This document shows positions 52,741-62,960 of a stretch of DNA of 64,000 nucleotides, in pieces. Numbering within the stretch: position 1 is the stretch's first letter; every line of letters starts with the position of its first letter. A program made the position numbers and the translations under genes. The notes below the pieces were generated by a model, which was not told the origin of the DNA, did no database searches, and saw nothing but the letters and a program-made list of their open reading frames with translations. The DNA is from Prorocentrum cordatum (lineage: Eukaryota; Sar; Dinophyceae; Prorocentrales; Prorocentraceae). Location of the stretch: assembly GCA_963575745.1 (NCBI GenBank), contig CAUYUJ010009491.1, positions 343,936 to 407,935 on the forward strand, in the 5' to 3' direction.

Positions 52741-53110
52741 AGTCCCCCACCCGAAGTGGGAGAGGAGGGGGAGTCGATGCGGCGAGGGGGGAGGGGGGAG
52801 GGAGGGGGGGGGGGTTCGAACCGGTAGTCCCCCCCCCTGGTTTTCCACGAGGGGGGGGGGGAGGGGTTCGAACCGGTAGTGACCCCCCCCCCATTTTCAT
52901 GATGACCAGGGGGGAGAGGGGGGCTGGAACCCCCAGTGACCCCCCCAAGTTTTCGAGAGGGGGGGGGGACGGGTTGGAAACCCCCAGTGGCCCCCACTCG
53001 ACTATCTGCCAGCAACGGTAGAACACGCTCTTTCGTGTGTATATGTATATACTAGAACCACGCGCGCGCTTCGCGCGCGCTTAGGTTCTAGCGCAGACGC
53101 TGGCGACTGC
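52741..53110. other. G-run spacer ending in a GCGCGC hairpin
   Basis: GGGGGGGTTCGAACCGGTAGT-type phrases occur twice (52808, 52864), inverse to those at 51585-51660. A hairpin at about 53051-53090 has CTAGAACC and GGTTCTAG arms around GCGCGCGC-TTC-GCGCGCGC. Confidence 0.6.
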
Positions 53111-53149
53111 AATGTCGAATGGTCTCGTCATCGATTCTTTCGTCCCCCT

Positions 53150-53205
53150 GTCCTTGGCCTCCTCCTCCTCCTCCTCCTCCTCCTCCTCCTCCTTCTCTCC
53201 GTGGC
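53150..53205. repeat. (CCT)n microsatellite
   Basis: A CCTCCTCCT run, one of many short pyrimidine tracts in the window. Confidence 0.9.
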
Positions 53206-53379
53206 AGCGGCAATTCACTCGTTCCCCCCTCCCCCCTCGCCCACTCGCCGGAACGCGCTGGAATGATCACGCGCTGCGGTTTCCCATGCCAACGTCCTCG
53301 GACGTGGGCGCCCTGCCACGAGCGCGTTCCGGAAAGATGCTCCTGGAACGCGCTGAAAAGATATGGCCACATCTCGGGG

Positions 53380-54240
53380 ACGCTCCCGGCACCGCTCCCC
53401 CAGCCTTTCCGGGGAGCGTCCACAGCGCTCCAGGAGGGCCCAAGACGCCCCCCAGGAGCCCCCAAAATGCGAAAGGATGGCCCAAGACGCTCCCGAGCAG
53501 CCCAAGTCAGCCTTCCAACGGCTCTCGAGGCTGACAGGTGGCCTCCAAGAGACCCCAAGAAGTCAGATGGGTATCACGGTCCGGCCCGAAGAGGCCAAAG
53601 TCGTATATGTTCAATGATCTTTTCAATGTTTTTGGCTTCTCGCGTTTTCGAGCTTCCAACGGTCCAAGAGCGCCGAGGAGCCTCCCAAGACCGGCCCAAG
53701 ACCACCCAAGAGACCCTCAGGACGGCCCCAAGACGGGCCAAGAAGGCTCCAAGACTGCCGAAGAGGCGCCCAGCACAGCCCCAGACCACCCCAGAACAGG
53801 CCCAAGATGGGCCCAAGAGCGGGAGCAGGAGGCTTCCAGAGACCTCCGAGAGGCCTCCGGGACCCCCCAGAGGCCCCCAACACACCCCCCATCCTTGAGA
53901 GGCCCCAAAGAGACCCCGACGAGGCTCCAAGAACAGCCCAAGAGAGCTGCGAGAGCCGTTCCGAGAGAGCCCTAAGAGGGTAACATCGTTGATTTTCAAT
54001 GGTTTTTCCTATGTCTTTCGCCTTCTAACGTTTTCCCGCTTCCAGCCCTCAAAGATCGAGGATTTGGAGAAAAAAAAACAGGAATTCCAAGAATTCCTTT
54101 TTATCATCAAACAGGAACTCCTATATACTCGGGGGTCCTACATATCCCCTGACATCTGGCCGGTACCGCGCCTCCCGGCTTCTTAACGTTTTCACGGAGT
54201 CTCCGAAGGCCCCGAGGAATCCAGGAATTGTGGATTTGGG
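53380..54240 (+). repeat. CCAAGAGGCC-family dispersed repeat with two AT-rich cores
   Basis: GGCCCAAGACGC, CCCCAAGA and CTCCAAGA words flank an AT-richer core at 53605-53660 (GTTTTTGGCTTCTCGCGTTTT) and a second at 53985-54045. Bases 54065-54080 hold an A-run. Not coding. Confidence 0.6.
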
Positions 54241-54266
54241 TTGGATTCGCATCCATTCAGGACTCA

Positions 54267-54298
54267 GGACAGTATGCCCGGGCCCGGGCATACTGTCC
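54267..54298. repeat. Perfect 32-bp palindrome
   Basis: GGACAGTATGCCCGGG is immediately followed by its exact complement with no loop, centred between 54282 and 54283. Confidence 0.95.
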
Positions 54299-54399
54299 AC
54301 GCCATTCTGAGCGCGCGCTCAGGTTCTAGCCCAGGCCGGGGGGGCGCTGGACGATCTTGGACAACGCTATCAAGCACAGGCGCGCGACGGCATCTGAGG

Positions 54400-55800
54400 A
54401 GCTTCTGGGGCGTTCCGCATGCTTCGCCAACTGGCTGTTGGAGGCACCTCTTGGGTGCTTCTTGGGGGGGCGTCTGAGGGTCCCTTGGGGGCATCGGTTC
54501 TGCAATCTGAAGCCGTCATTGGCCGTCTTGGCTGCGTGGAGGCCCGACTTGAGGCCACCTGCGGCCAGAGTGAGGCAATCCGGAAGCCTCCCGGGGGCCT
54601 CCTGGAAGCAGTTTTGACGCATCGAGGGCACTCTTGGGCTATTTAAAACCTCTTGGACGTCTCCTAGGAGCCTTTTAGGCCCTCGGGAAGCTCCTGGGGT
54701 CCTCGTCGGACCACTTGGGGGCTTCTTGCGGCCTTCTGTGGGCCTTTTGGGGGAACGCTCTGCTGTTAGGTCGCGTTCCCCTTCTTGGGCCTCTCTTGGG
54801 GCTCTTGGGGCCCTCTCGGGCCGTCTTGGGCGCCTCAAGCACCGTCTTGGGGCCCTCGCGGGCCGTCTCGGGGCCCTCTTGGAGGCCTCTTCCTCTATAT
54901 GGGAGCGGTATTGGAAGCCTCTTGGGCCGTCTTGGAGCATCGGGATGCCAAAAGGCCGACAAAAATTCAAACCCGTCAAAGCCCAATCGTAAAACGATGA
55001 GTTGTGCCTCTTGGGGCCACCTTGGGAGATCTCTTGGAACCTCGTCGGCCCTCTTGTGAGCTTCTTGGGGGCCTCGTGGATCCGATTGGGGGCCTCTTGG
55101 GACTTCCCGAGAACCTCTCGGGGTAGGAAGCTCGGATTCTCGGTTCGTGTTTCCCTTCCTGGGCCTCTCTTGGGGCCGTCTTGGGGCCCTCTCGGGCCGT
55201 CGTGGGCGCCTCAGGCACCGCCTTGGGGCCCTCGTGGGCCGCCCAGGGCCCTCTTGGAAGCCTCTTCGGCTATCTTGGAGCTGCCTTGGAGGCCTCTTCC
55301 TCCTACTCGTCCCCCTCCTCCTCCTCCCACTCCAGCTCTCTCTACTCCTGATCTTCCTCCTCCTCCTGCAGCGTGCTCCGGAAGGCTCCCGCCGGAACAT
55401 GCTGTGCACAAGTGCTGTCACTGCTCCCGCCACCGTGCCCTGGGTGGTGGGTCAGAGGCCTCATGGGTGTTGGTTTGGATCTCGTGGTTGGCCTGTCGGG
55501 GACGTCGTGAAGGCATTTCGCAGCTTCCCAGTAGCCGTTTTGGGACCGTTGTGGGGCCTCCTCGGGGCTGTTTTGTTGCCTCTTTAGGCATCGTTTGGGC
55601 CTCTTGGGTGCCTCTTGGGGGCCTCCTGGGGCCTCTTGGGGGCTCCTTGGGGCCTCCTGGGGCACTCTTCAAGCGGGAGGGTCGAATTTTGGAGTCGTGG
55701 TCCCCCTCTTGGGCGCATCTTGGGGCCGTCTTGGGGCTCTGTTGGGCTGTCTTGGGCGACTCTGGGGCCATCTTGGGGCCCTCTTGGGCCGTCTTGGGGC
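54400..55800 (-). repeat. CCAAGAGGCC-family dispersed repeat, reverse orientation
   Basis: CTTGGGGCCCTC, GGGCCGTCTTGG and GGAGGCCTCTT words on the plus strand, with two very similar 80-bp phrases (TTGGGCCTCTCTTGGGG...) near 54785 and 55157. An AT-richer core lies at 54935-55000. The patch 55300-55370 is a CCTCCTCC tract. Confidence 0.6.
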
Positions 55801-56540
55801 GCTCTTTTTTTCCCCCGCAACAATGGCAATGACAGTGGCGCGTATCGCAAAAAGTCTCTGTGGCTACAAACGGGACAGCCCTGTGCACACGATGTTAATC
55901 CCGTGGGGATAATAAAGCTCGGAGTTCCAGGGGGGATAGTACTGCTTTCCACTTCGATTCGTACTTTCCCCATCATTAATGCAGTTCGGCCTCGCCGCCC
56001 CATCTCCCCCGACCCGTCATCCTCGCCTCTCAAGCGCCCCTCCAGCCGCATACATGCGTCTGGGGGCGACTCGAGGGGGACGTCACGGAAGGGGATGGCT
56101 TGCGCTAGGGGTCGGTTAGGCCGCCCCTGATCCTCGCCCGGCCCCGCACATTTGTCGCCGCGGCTCATCTACACCTGTTGTGCCACTGGGCTCCGAGGCG
56201 AGAGCAGACAGACAGACAGACTAAAACCGCGCCCAGACGGCGCATTGGCAAGAAAACTGCGGCAGGCGACGGCGTATCTAGGCACATGCAAAAATCCGCC
56301 GACCCTGTCGGCGTGTGGAAGAGGCTTCTCCGTCTGTTCCCTCCTCGTCGTCGTCGTCGTCGTTCCTTCCCCTTTCCTCACAGCGTCGTTGCTTCTACCC
56401 CTCTCCCAGGGCCTCCTCCTGAAGCGTGCCAGTCCAAAACGAAATTGAGCAACGTCGTAATTGAGTCGAAGGGAAGCGGAAGCCCCTTCCCTTTGATCCC
56501 TTCCCCGCCGGGGGGGGGGGTCCCGGGTTTTTACCCCGCC
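55801..56540. other. Mixed spacer, nothing assignable
   Basis: GACAGACAGACAGACT at 56205-56221 and GTCGTCGTCG at 56347-56362. Otherwise unremarkable sequence. Confidence 0.4.
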
Positions 56541-57570
56541 TCCCCGGGGAATCCCGGAGCCCCAAAAAGCCCCAAGACGGGCCAAAAGTGCTTCAAGAGG
56601 CCCCCAAGACGATCCAAGAGGGCCCCGAATCGCCGAATGATCTGTCCAAGACGCCTTGACGGCCTCCAGACGGCCCAAGAGGCCTGCGAGACGCCCCAAG
56701 AGGCCTCCAGGACCGTTCCCACGAGAGCCCCAAGAGGCACAAATCATGGATTTCCCATACGTTTTTCAAGGATTTTGGCGTTCTCGCCTCTTCCGCTTCC
56801 CCACGCGCCAAGACGGCCCAAGAGGCTCCCAAGATCGCCCCGACACGGCCCAAGAGGCCTCCAAGAGGGTCCCCAAACGGCCCAAAAGTGCCCCAAGACG
56901 GCCCAAGACGCCTCTCAGATTCACAAAAGGCCCCCAAAACGGTTCCACGAGAGCGCCCAGACGGGGGACCCGAACGGACATTTCGAGCCCTCAGCCTCGA
57001 GAAGCTCCCGAGAGGCCCTCCAGGAAGCCCACAGAGGCCCCACCTCCTGCTTCTCCTGCTCCCGCCCTTCCTCTTCCCACCGGCCCTCCCCTCCCACCAC
57101 CTCCTCCTCGCCTCCTCCTACCCCCTCACGCCCCCTCCTCCTGCCTTCCTCTTCGCCGTCCTCCGCCCGATGGTCTGCCAAATGGGGGACCTCCCCCCTC
57201 TCGAAGCCTTCAGCACCCTTCCCACGAGAGCCCCAAGAGGCACAAATCACGGATCTCCCATGCGTTTGTCAAGGATTTTGGCGTTCTCGCCTCTTCCGCT
57301 TCCCCACGTGCCAAGACGGCCCAAGAGGCTCCCAAGATCGCCCCGGCACGGCCCAAGAGGCCTCCAAGAGGGTCCCCAAACGGCCCAAAAGTGCCCCAAG
57401 ACGGTTCCAAGAGAGCGCCCAGACGGGGGACCCGAACGGACATTTCGAGCCCTCAGCCCCGAGAAGCTCCCAAGAGGCCCTCCAGGAAGCCCACAGAGGC
57501 CCCAAGAGGCTCCCGAGAGGCCCTCCAGGAAGCCCACAGAGGCCCCAAGAGGCGCCCAAAAAGCTACAAA
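56540..57570 (+). repeat. CCAAGAGGCC-family, ~500-bp unit duplicated
   Basis: Bases 56719-57042 and 57220-57548 are near-identical in order. Each has a CCCCAAGAGGCACAAATCA start, the AT-richer core with CAAGGATTTTGGCGTTCTCG, a CCAAGACGGCCC body, and a tail with GAACGGACATTTCGAGCCCT and GCCCTCCAGGAAGCCCACAG. The first copy carries about 40 extra bases. The tail recurs at 59590-59630. Between copies is a CT-rich tract (57043-57160). Confidence 0.75.
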
Positions 57571-57583
57571 ACAAACTAGGAAT

Positions 57584-58548
57584 TTACAAAACAACCGGGT
57601 ATTCCCTCCCCTTCGACCTTGTCCTCATGCGCTTCTCCCACACTGAGCACTTTTCCTGTTGCGTTGTTATTTCTTCCCAATGACAGAACGCTGTCTCCAG
57701 GGTCGGCGGCATCGGCCGTAAGGCCTTCGCAATAGCTGAGATAATTGATTGCGCTGCAGGCGGCTCGGTGGCAGACCCGAATGTGCGTCGATGCGTTGAC
57801 CAGCCAGCAGTCCGCGTAGAGGGAGGGGAAGGAGAGAGGGAGGAGGGAGCGAAGGAAGGAGAGGAGGAAACAACCAAACCATAGATAATTGCCATCCTGT
57901 GACAGCGGCGCGCCATTGCACTTCGTTCCCAAGGCGAGAGCGCCAAGGGCCAACTCTGCAGCGCGTGGCTCCCCGCGGCGACAATCCCACCTGATCTGAG
58001 GGCAACGGCTGCAGACCTGAAATGCAAAAGAAACATCCGATCGAACAAGATTCCCAGGAATCTGGGCTTCCAACCTGCTATGAGGGACTTGGGCCCGAGG
58101 AAGAGGCGATCGGCGTAAAGGTGGAGCTCACGGTCTCTAAATATTTCTTGGCGATACGCTTCATGCGACGCCGCTGCGACCTGCTGATCACCTGATGGTT
58201 TCCGGAAATGCCCGTGCCCGCACTCGGAGAGCTGCCGTCCCCATCCTTGTCCGACTGTTGCGCAGCGCCTTCCTCCGTCGCCCGACAGCTTTCCCCATTC
58301 GGGCAGTGGACATCTCTGCTGGGTGACCAATCCGACGCTGAGAAGAACGACGGGCGGTCAGAGGTGGGCTCCGACTTGGGGCGCTCGGCGACGGTCACGT
58401 TGTCGGTCCAGGGCGAAGGGCAATCCAAGAAGGAGCTCCTGGAAGTCAATCCGCGTGGCCATCTGGCCGCCACGGGCATCGCGCTGCTCGAACAAGAATG
58501 GCTCGAACCAAAATTGCGGCGGACCCCTTGAGCCAAAATGGCTACGGA
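57584..58548 (-). pseudogene. Spliced-leader-tagged retroposed mRNA copy, protein unknown
   Basis: On the minus strand a perfect dinoflagellate spliced leader (58527-58548) is followed by two decayed leaders. The first ATG after them, 58477-58479, opens a 133-residue frame ending at 58078, Ser/Arg-rich with a basic motif SRSQRRRMKRIAKKYLETV near its end. A second frame overlaps and continues to 57584 (contains LHLYADRLFLGPKSLIAGW and FDRMFLLHFRSAAVALRSGG). I recognise neither. The two might be one protein broken by a frameshift. Leaders are normally added to mRNA by trans-splicing, so finding them in genomic DNA in tandem suggests repeated cycles of reverse transcription and reinsertion. No A-tail is visible at the 57584 end. 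Confidence 0.55.
58527..58548 (-). other. Genomic copy of the dinoflagellate spliced leader
   Basis: The minus strand begins T-CCGTAGCC and ends TTTTGGCTCAAG, matching the conserved 22-nt leader at every position (first base T is one of the allowed variants). It is followed by GGGGTC, not the GT splice donor of an SL RNA gene, so it is a retroposed leader rather than an SL gene. Confidence 0.93.
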
Positions 58549-58549
58549 C

Positions 58550-58830
58550 CGTCTTGGGGCGCTCTTGGGGGCCTATTGAGCCGTCTTGGAACGTCGGACA
58601 ACCGAAAAAGCTGGAAGGCCAAAATCGTTCGAACACTTCCGTAAAATTGACGACTTCGGCCTCTTGAAGCGCTCTGGAGAGGCGTCTTGAAGCGTCGTGG
58701 AATCCCTCGGGGGGTCTCTCGGGCCGGGCCTGTCGTGGGCGTCCTGGAGCGGTCTTTCGGCGACTCGGGGTTCGCTTGGGCCGTCTTGGGAGCCTCTGGA
58801 GGCCCTCCTGGACTATTTTGGACCTCCCCG
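58550..58830 (-). repeat. CCAAGAGGCC-family dispersed repeat, reverse orientation
   Basis: CTTGGGGCGCTCTTGGGGGCC and GGGCCGTCTTGGGAG words with an AT-richer core at 58590-58650, directly upstream of the SL-tagged segment. Confidence 0.55.
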
Positions 58831-58949
58831 GCCGCACCGTCCTTCCATGGGGGGTCGGAGGCAGCGGCCTCCGAGGCCCAGGACGCGGAAACCCGGTCCC
58901 CCCTATGGAAGCCGGGGCAGCTGTTTTCGGGTCCCGGGCCTGCTCCCCC

Positions 58950-58954
<5 letters not shown>

Positions 58955-58980
<26 letters not shown>

Positions 58981-58981
58981 T

Positions 58982-59033
<52 letters not shown>

Positions 59034-59112
59034 ATATGTGTATGTGTGTATATGTGTAAATGTGTATATGTATATACGCACACACACACACATATATATA
59101 CACACACACGCG
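58955..59112. repeat. (TA)n/(TATG)n/(CA)n compound microsatellite
   Basis: ATATATAT runs at 58955-59030 pass into TGTATATGTG and then CACACACACA. Confidence 0.92.
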
Positions 59113-59129
59113 TAGCGACCGCGCCCTTA

Positions 59130-60110
59130 AAACACGATCTGGGATTTCATCAAAAGGCCCTTGTTGGATCCTCCGGAGACTCAGTCGTCAATCCTGGGGA
59201 TTCCTTACGGGGCCCGGGCCCAAAACTGCCAAATTGGCCGGGGCGCGTCGCGTGGCCCGTGAAGCGCGTCGCGTGGCCTCGGGGTACTCGGGCGCCTTCT
59301 CGCATGACGTGCTCGGGCCCAAGAGGGCCAGAAGGGGCCCGCCAGACGGTCCACGAGGGCCCCGAATCGACGAACAACCGGTCCGAGACGCCCAAGGTGG
59401 CATCCAAGACCCTTGCCAGAAGGCCCCGAGGAGCAAAAACCATTGATTTTCGATCCATTGGATTTTACATGATTTGGGCTTTCCCGCATCTTCGGCTTCC
59501 CGACGTTCCAAAACGCCGCACGAGGTCCCCACGATCGGCCTCCCAAAACGGCCCAGGGGCTCCCAAGACGGCCTCAGGATGAAGCCCAAACGTGGGGCCC
59601 GAACTGACATTTCGAGCCCTCCGCCCCGGAAGTCCCTCTGGAGGCCCGAAGAAGCCCCCCAGAGAGTTTGAAGGGGGCTGGGAGGCCCAGCCAGCAGCTT
59701 CGCCTTAGGCGAAGCCAAACTCCCGCTCTGTTGTACCGTAGTAACGATAGTCCCAGTAGGAGAGGATGTGCCATCTCAAGCAGTAGGAAGATCCTTTTGG
59801 TCTCGATAGCGATTGTGTGCCTCGCAGTGAAGCATAATCATATTTGGGCGTCCGGCCGCTTGAGCCGACGCGGCCGCGGGCGCACGCTCGCTTCCACTCC
59901 TTGCGTCCCTCAGCTCGCTTTAGAGTCAGAGGCCCCAAAGAGGCCCCAACCCAAGAGGCCCCCAGGGGGCCCGAAGAGGCCCCCAAGAGGCTCCCAAGCG
60001 GCCTCTCAGAGGGCCGCCAAAACTGTCCCCACGAGGCCCCCGAGAGCGCTCCGAAGAGACCCCAAGAAGCATCCCTGATGACTCTCACCCACAATCCAAG
60101 CACGGTGGCG
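59130..60110 (+). repeat. CCAAGAGGCC-family dispersed repeat
   Basis: Family words at 59310-59680 and 59930-60080, with an AT-richer core at 59440-59512 (CATTGATTTTCGATCC) and a tail phrase GACATTTCGAGCCCTC at 59607. The interval 59690-59920 is unlike the family and unassigned. Confidence 0.6.
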
Positions 60111-60215
60111 GGATGAGCCGAAGGCCATTGAGTATCCGCCGCCCCCTGCTTGCAGGGGTGCACGGCGTGCTGGACGATTCAGGTTTTGGTTTTGGTTTTT
60201 TTTCTAAAGTGGGCT
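60111..60215 (+). repeat. Dispersed repeat with GCCGCCCCCTG and GTTTTGGTTTTGG
   Basis: ATCCGCCGCCCCCTG, GCAGGGGTGC, GGCGTGCT and GGTTTTGGTTTTGGTT occur in this order. A second copy at 61135-61215 has the same order and follows directly on the AAAAGGCAGGGGGC repeat. GGCAGGGGGCGGCGG (61103) and CCGCCGCCCCCTG (61140) are inverted relative to each other. Confidence 0.65.
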
Positions 60216-60264
60216 TCGGCCCGTCCCGCCGGCCACCCGTAATTTTCCCCAAATCCGTCTGTCA

Positions 60265-60950
60265 ATGCCTTTGTTGCCCCAACTTGGCCCAAGATGGCCT
60301 CCAAGACGGCCAAGATGGCCCAAGATGGCCTCCAAGATGCCTCTCAGACGGCCAAGATGGCCTCCAAGACGGGTAAGATGGCTCCAAGATGCCTCCAAGA
60401 CGGCCCAAGATGCCCTCCAAGACGGCCAAGATGGCCCCAAGATGCCTCCAAGATGGCCCAAGAGGCCTCCAAGACGTTCTCCAGGAGAGCCCGAAGAGGC
60501 CAAAATCATTGGTTTTCCTTAGGTTTTTGAAGGTTTTTTGCGTTTTCTTCTTTTCGGCCTTCCGACGGCCCAAGAGGCCCCCAAGATCGCCCAAGAGGCC
60601 TCCAAGAAGGCCCTATGACGGCCCAAGGGCCCCCCAAGACGGCCCCAAGAGCGCCCCAAGACGGCCCAAGAGGCCTCCAAGACGCCCAACATGGCCTCCA
60701 AGACGGCCCTGAAGCGCCCCAAGAGGGCCCCAAGACGGCCCAGAGAGGCCCCCAAGACGGCTCCAGACGGCGTCAGACGGACCAGGAACGCCCTAAGACG
60801 GCCAAAGAGACCCCCAGGAAGCCCCCAAAGGCCCCCAAGAGGCCCAAGGAGGCCCCCAAGATGCCTCCAAGAGGCCTCGAAGAGGCCCCCAAGAAGCCCC
60901 CAACAGACCCCAAGGGTGCCCCAAGAGACTCCTAACAACCCTCATCCTCC
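60265..60950 (+). repeat. CCAAGAGGCC-family block with AT-rich core
   Basis: CCAAGATGGCC words before and CCAAGACGGCCC words after an AT-richer core at 60500-60565 (AAAATCATTGGTTTTCC, TTTTTGAAGG, CTTCTTTTCGGCCTTCC). The left arm has mainly ATGG, the right arm mainly ACGG and AGGC, so the two arms differ. Confidence 0.7.
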
Positions 60951-60984
60951 TACTCTATTTCTTCCTCTTCCTCTTCCTGTTCAT

Positions 60985-61140
60985 AATCATTCTCTCCCAT
61001 GTGTTCCCCGAAAGCTTTCCAAACCGACTCGGGGAACTCATGGTCCGATAGCTTGGCCAAGCTCTAGTCCAACTTTCGGCCACATCGGCGTTTGCAAAAA
61101 GGCAGGGGGCGGCGGTGATTCGCCGTAGGCGTCTTCGATC
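60985..61140 (+). repeat. Dispersed repeat ending AAAAGGCAGGGGGC (copy 2)
   Basis: Order of words: ATGTGTTCCCCGAAAGC, TTCCAAACCGACTCGGGGAA, ATGGTCCGATAGCTTGG, TTCGGCCACAT, AAAAAGGCAGGGGGCGGCGG, GCCGTAGGCGTCTTCGAT. Same order as 9060-9205 and 62465-62590. Confidence 0.75.
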
Positions 61141-61259
61141 CGCCGCCCCCTGTCGATTCATTGCAGGGGTGCCTGGCGTGCTAGACCCTTTCGGTTTTGG
61201 TTTTGGTTCTTTAACTCCCCCTGGGCCTCCGGCGCGTCCCGCCGGCCTAGGACCTCAAT

Positions 61260-62465
61260 CCGGAAACAAATCCTCCAAGATGGTCCAAGACGGCCTCCAA
61301 GATGGCTACGTTGGCCAAAGATGGCCTCCAAAACGGGTCTAAGATGGCCTCCAAGTCCGCCCAAGATGGTCCTTGACGGCCTCCAAGACAGCCTAGGAGA
61401 GTGCAAGACGGCCCAAGAGGCCCCCCAGAGGCCTCCAGGAGGGCCCTAAGAGGCCCAAATCATTGATCTTCCTTAGGTCTTCGGAGGATTTTGGCATTCG
61501 CTTCTTTTCGGCATTCCGACGGCTCAAGACGGCCCAAGAGGCCCCCAAGATCGCCCCGAGATCACCCAAGAGGGCTCCAAGAGGGCCCCATGACGGTCCC
61601 AAAGGCCTGCAAGACGACCCTAAGAGGGCCCCAAGACGGCCCCAGAGACATCCAAGACGCCCAAGATGGCCTCCAAGGCGGCCAAGAGGACCCCAAGTCG
61701 GTTCAGAGAGGCCCCCAAGACGGCTCCCGACGGCGTCAGACGGGCCAGGAACCCACCAAGATGGCCGAAGTTGGCTCGAAGCTGGCCCACGAGGCCTCCA
61801 AGAGGGCCTCCAGGCCAGAAAAGGCCAATAACACAGATTTTCCAAAGGTTTTTGAAAGATTTTGACATTTGCTTCTTTTCGGCCTTCCGACGGCCCGAGA
61901 CGGCCCAAGAGCCCCCAAAGATCGCCCAAAGATCGCCCAAGAGGCCTCCAAGATGGCCCCAGAACGGCCCAAGAGGCCCCCAAGACGGCCCCAAGAGGCC
62001 CCCAAAACGGCCCAGGAGGCCTGTAAGACGCCCAAAACAGCCTCCAAGACGGCCCTGGAGCAGTCCAAGAGGGCCCCAAGCCGGCCCAGAGAGGCCCCCC
62101 AAACGGCTTCCAACGGTGTCAGACGGTCCAGGAGCCCACCAAGACGGCCGAAGATGGCCCTAGGATGGCCCAAGACGGCCCAAGAGGCCTCCAAGAGGGC
62201 CCCCAGGAAGGCCCGAAAAGGCCAAAATCATTAATTTCCCATGAGTTTTTGAAGGATTGTGGCATTTGCTTGTGTCGGCCTTCCGACGGCCGGAGACCGC
62301 CCAAGTGCGCCCAAAGATCGCCCAAGAGGTCCAAGACGGCCCCAAGAAGCCCCCAAGACGGCCCAAGAGGCCTCCAAGACTGCCCAAGAGCCCTCCAAGA
62401 CGTCCTTCGAGAAGGCCCGGAGGGTCAAAATGGCCTCCCGACGGTCAAGATGACCTTCAAGATGC
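61260..62465 (+). repeat. CCAAGAGGCC-family, three successive units
   Basis: AT-richer cores at 61448-61520, 61826-61890 and 62222-62290 are about 375-395 bp apart, each followed by CTTCCGACGG or CATTCCGACGG and then by long CCAAGAGGCC/CCAAGACGGC arms. This is a tandem array of one unit of about 385 bp. Confidence 0.75.
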
Positions 62466-62960
62466 CCACGTGTTCCCCGAAGGCGTTCCAAACCGATTCG
62501 GGGAACACATGGTCCGATAGCTTGGCAGGTCTGGCCTCAACGTTCGGCCACATAGGCGCTTCCAAAAAGGCAGGGGGCGGCGGAGGAGGAGCGTTGCGAG
62601 GATCAGGAGGATGAACGCAAGGGAGAAGAGGAGGACAAGGGGGAGGAAAGACGATAACGAGGAGGGGGAGGGAGATGAGGAGTAAGCAGGCAGGAGGATG
62701 ATGAAGGGGAGGATAAGAAGAGGGAGGAACATGGAGGAACACTACGGCCGCCGCCTCCGCCTAGCACCGAGCCCGGCCGCGGCTGCGCCCCGCCTTGCGG
62801 CCCGAAGACGCGGTCCCTGACGAGCCGGATGTGCTCGTCCTGTCGGGGAGGACGAGGAGGGAGGAAGAATGAGGAAGAGGAGGGAAGATGACGAGGGAGA
62901 GCATGAGCATTGATGAAGACAAGGAAGTCGAGGAGGAGGAGGAGGAGGAGGACAGAAAAG
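62466..62960. repeat. Copy 3 of AAAAGGCAGGGGGC repeat, then GGA-rich tract
   Basis: Copy 3 runs 62466-62590 (GTGTTCCCCGAAGGCGTTCC, AACCGATTCGGGGAACACAT, ATAGCTTGG, TTCGGCCACATA, AAAAAGGCAGGGGGCGGCGG). GGAGGA/GAGGAGGA sequence follows at 62582-62740 and 62925-62955. Confidence 0.7.

Noticed and set aside
56178-57683. A 501-codon Pro/Lys/Arg-rich frame over CCAAGAGGCC repeats
   Set aside because: The frame follows repeat composition, similar frames exist in every copy of the family, and no start or domain is supported.
58527-58548. An SL RNA gene
   Set aside because: The leader is followed by GGGGTC instead of a GT donor and no Sm-site region is seen, so a retroposed leader fits better.
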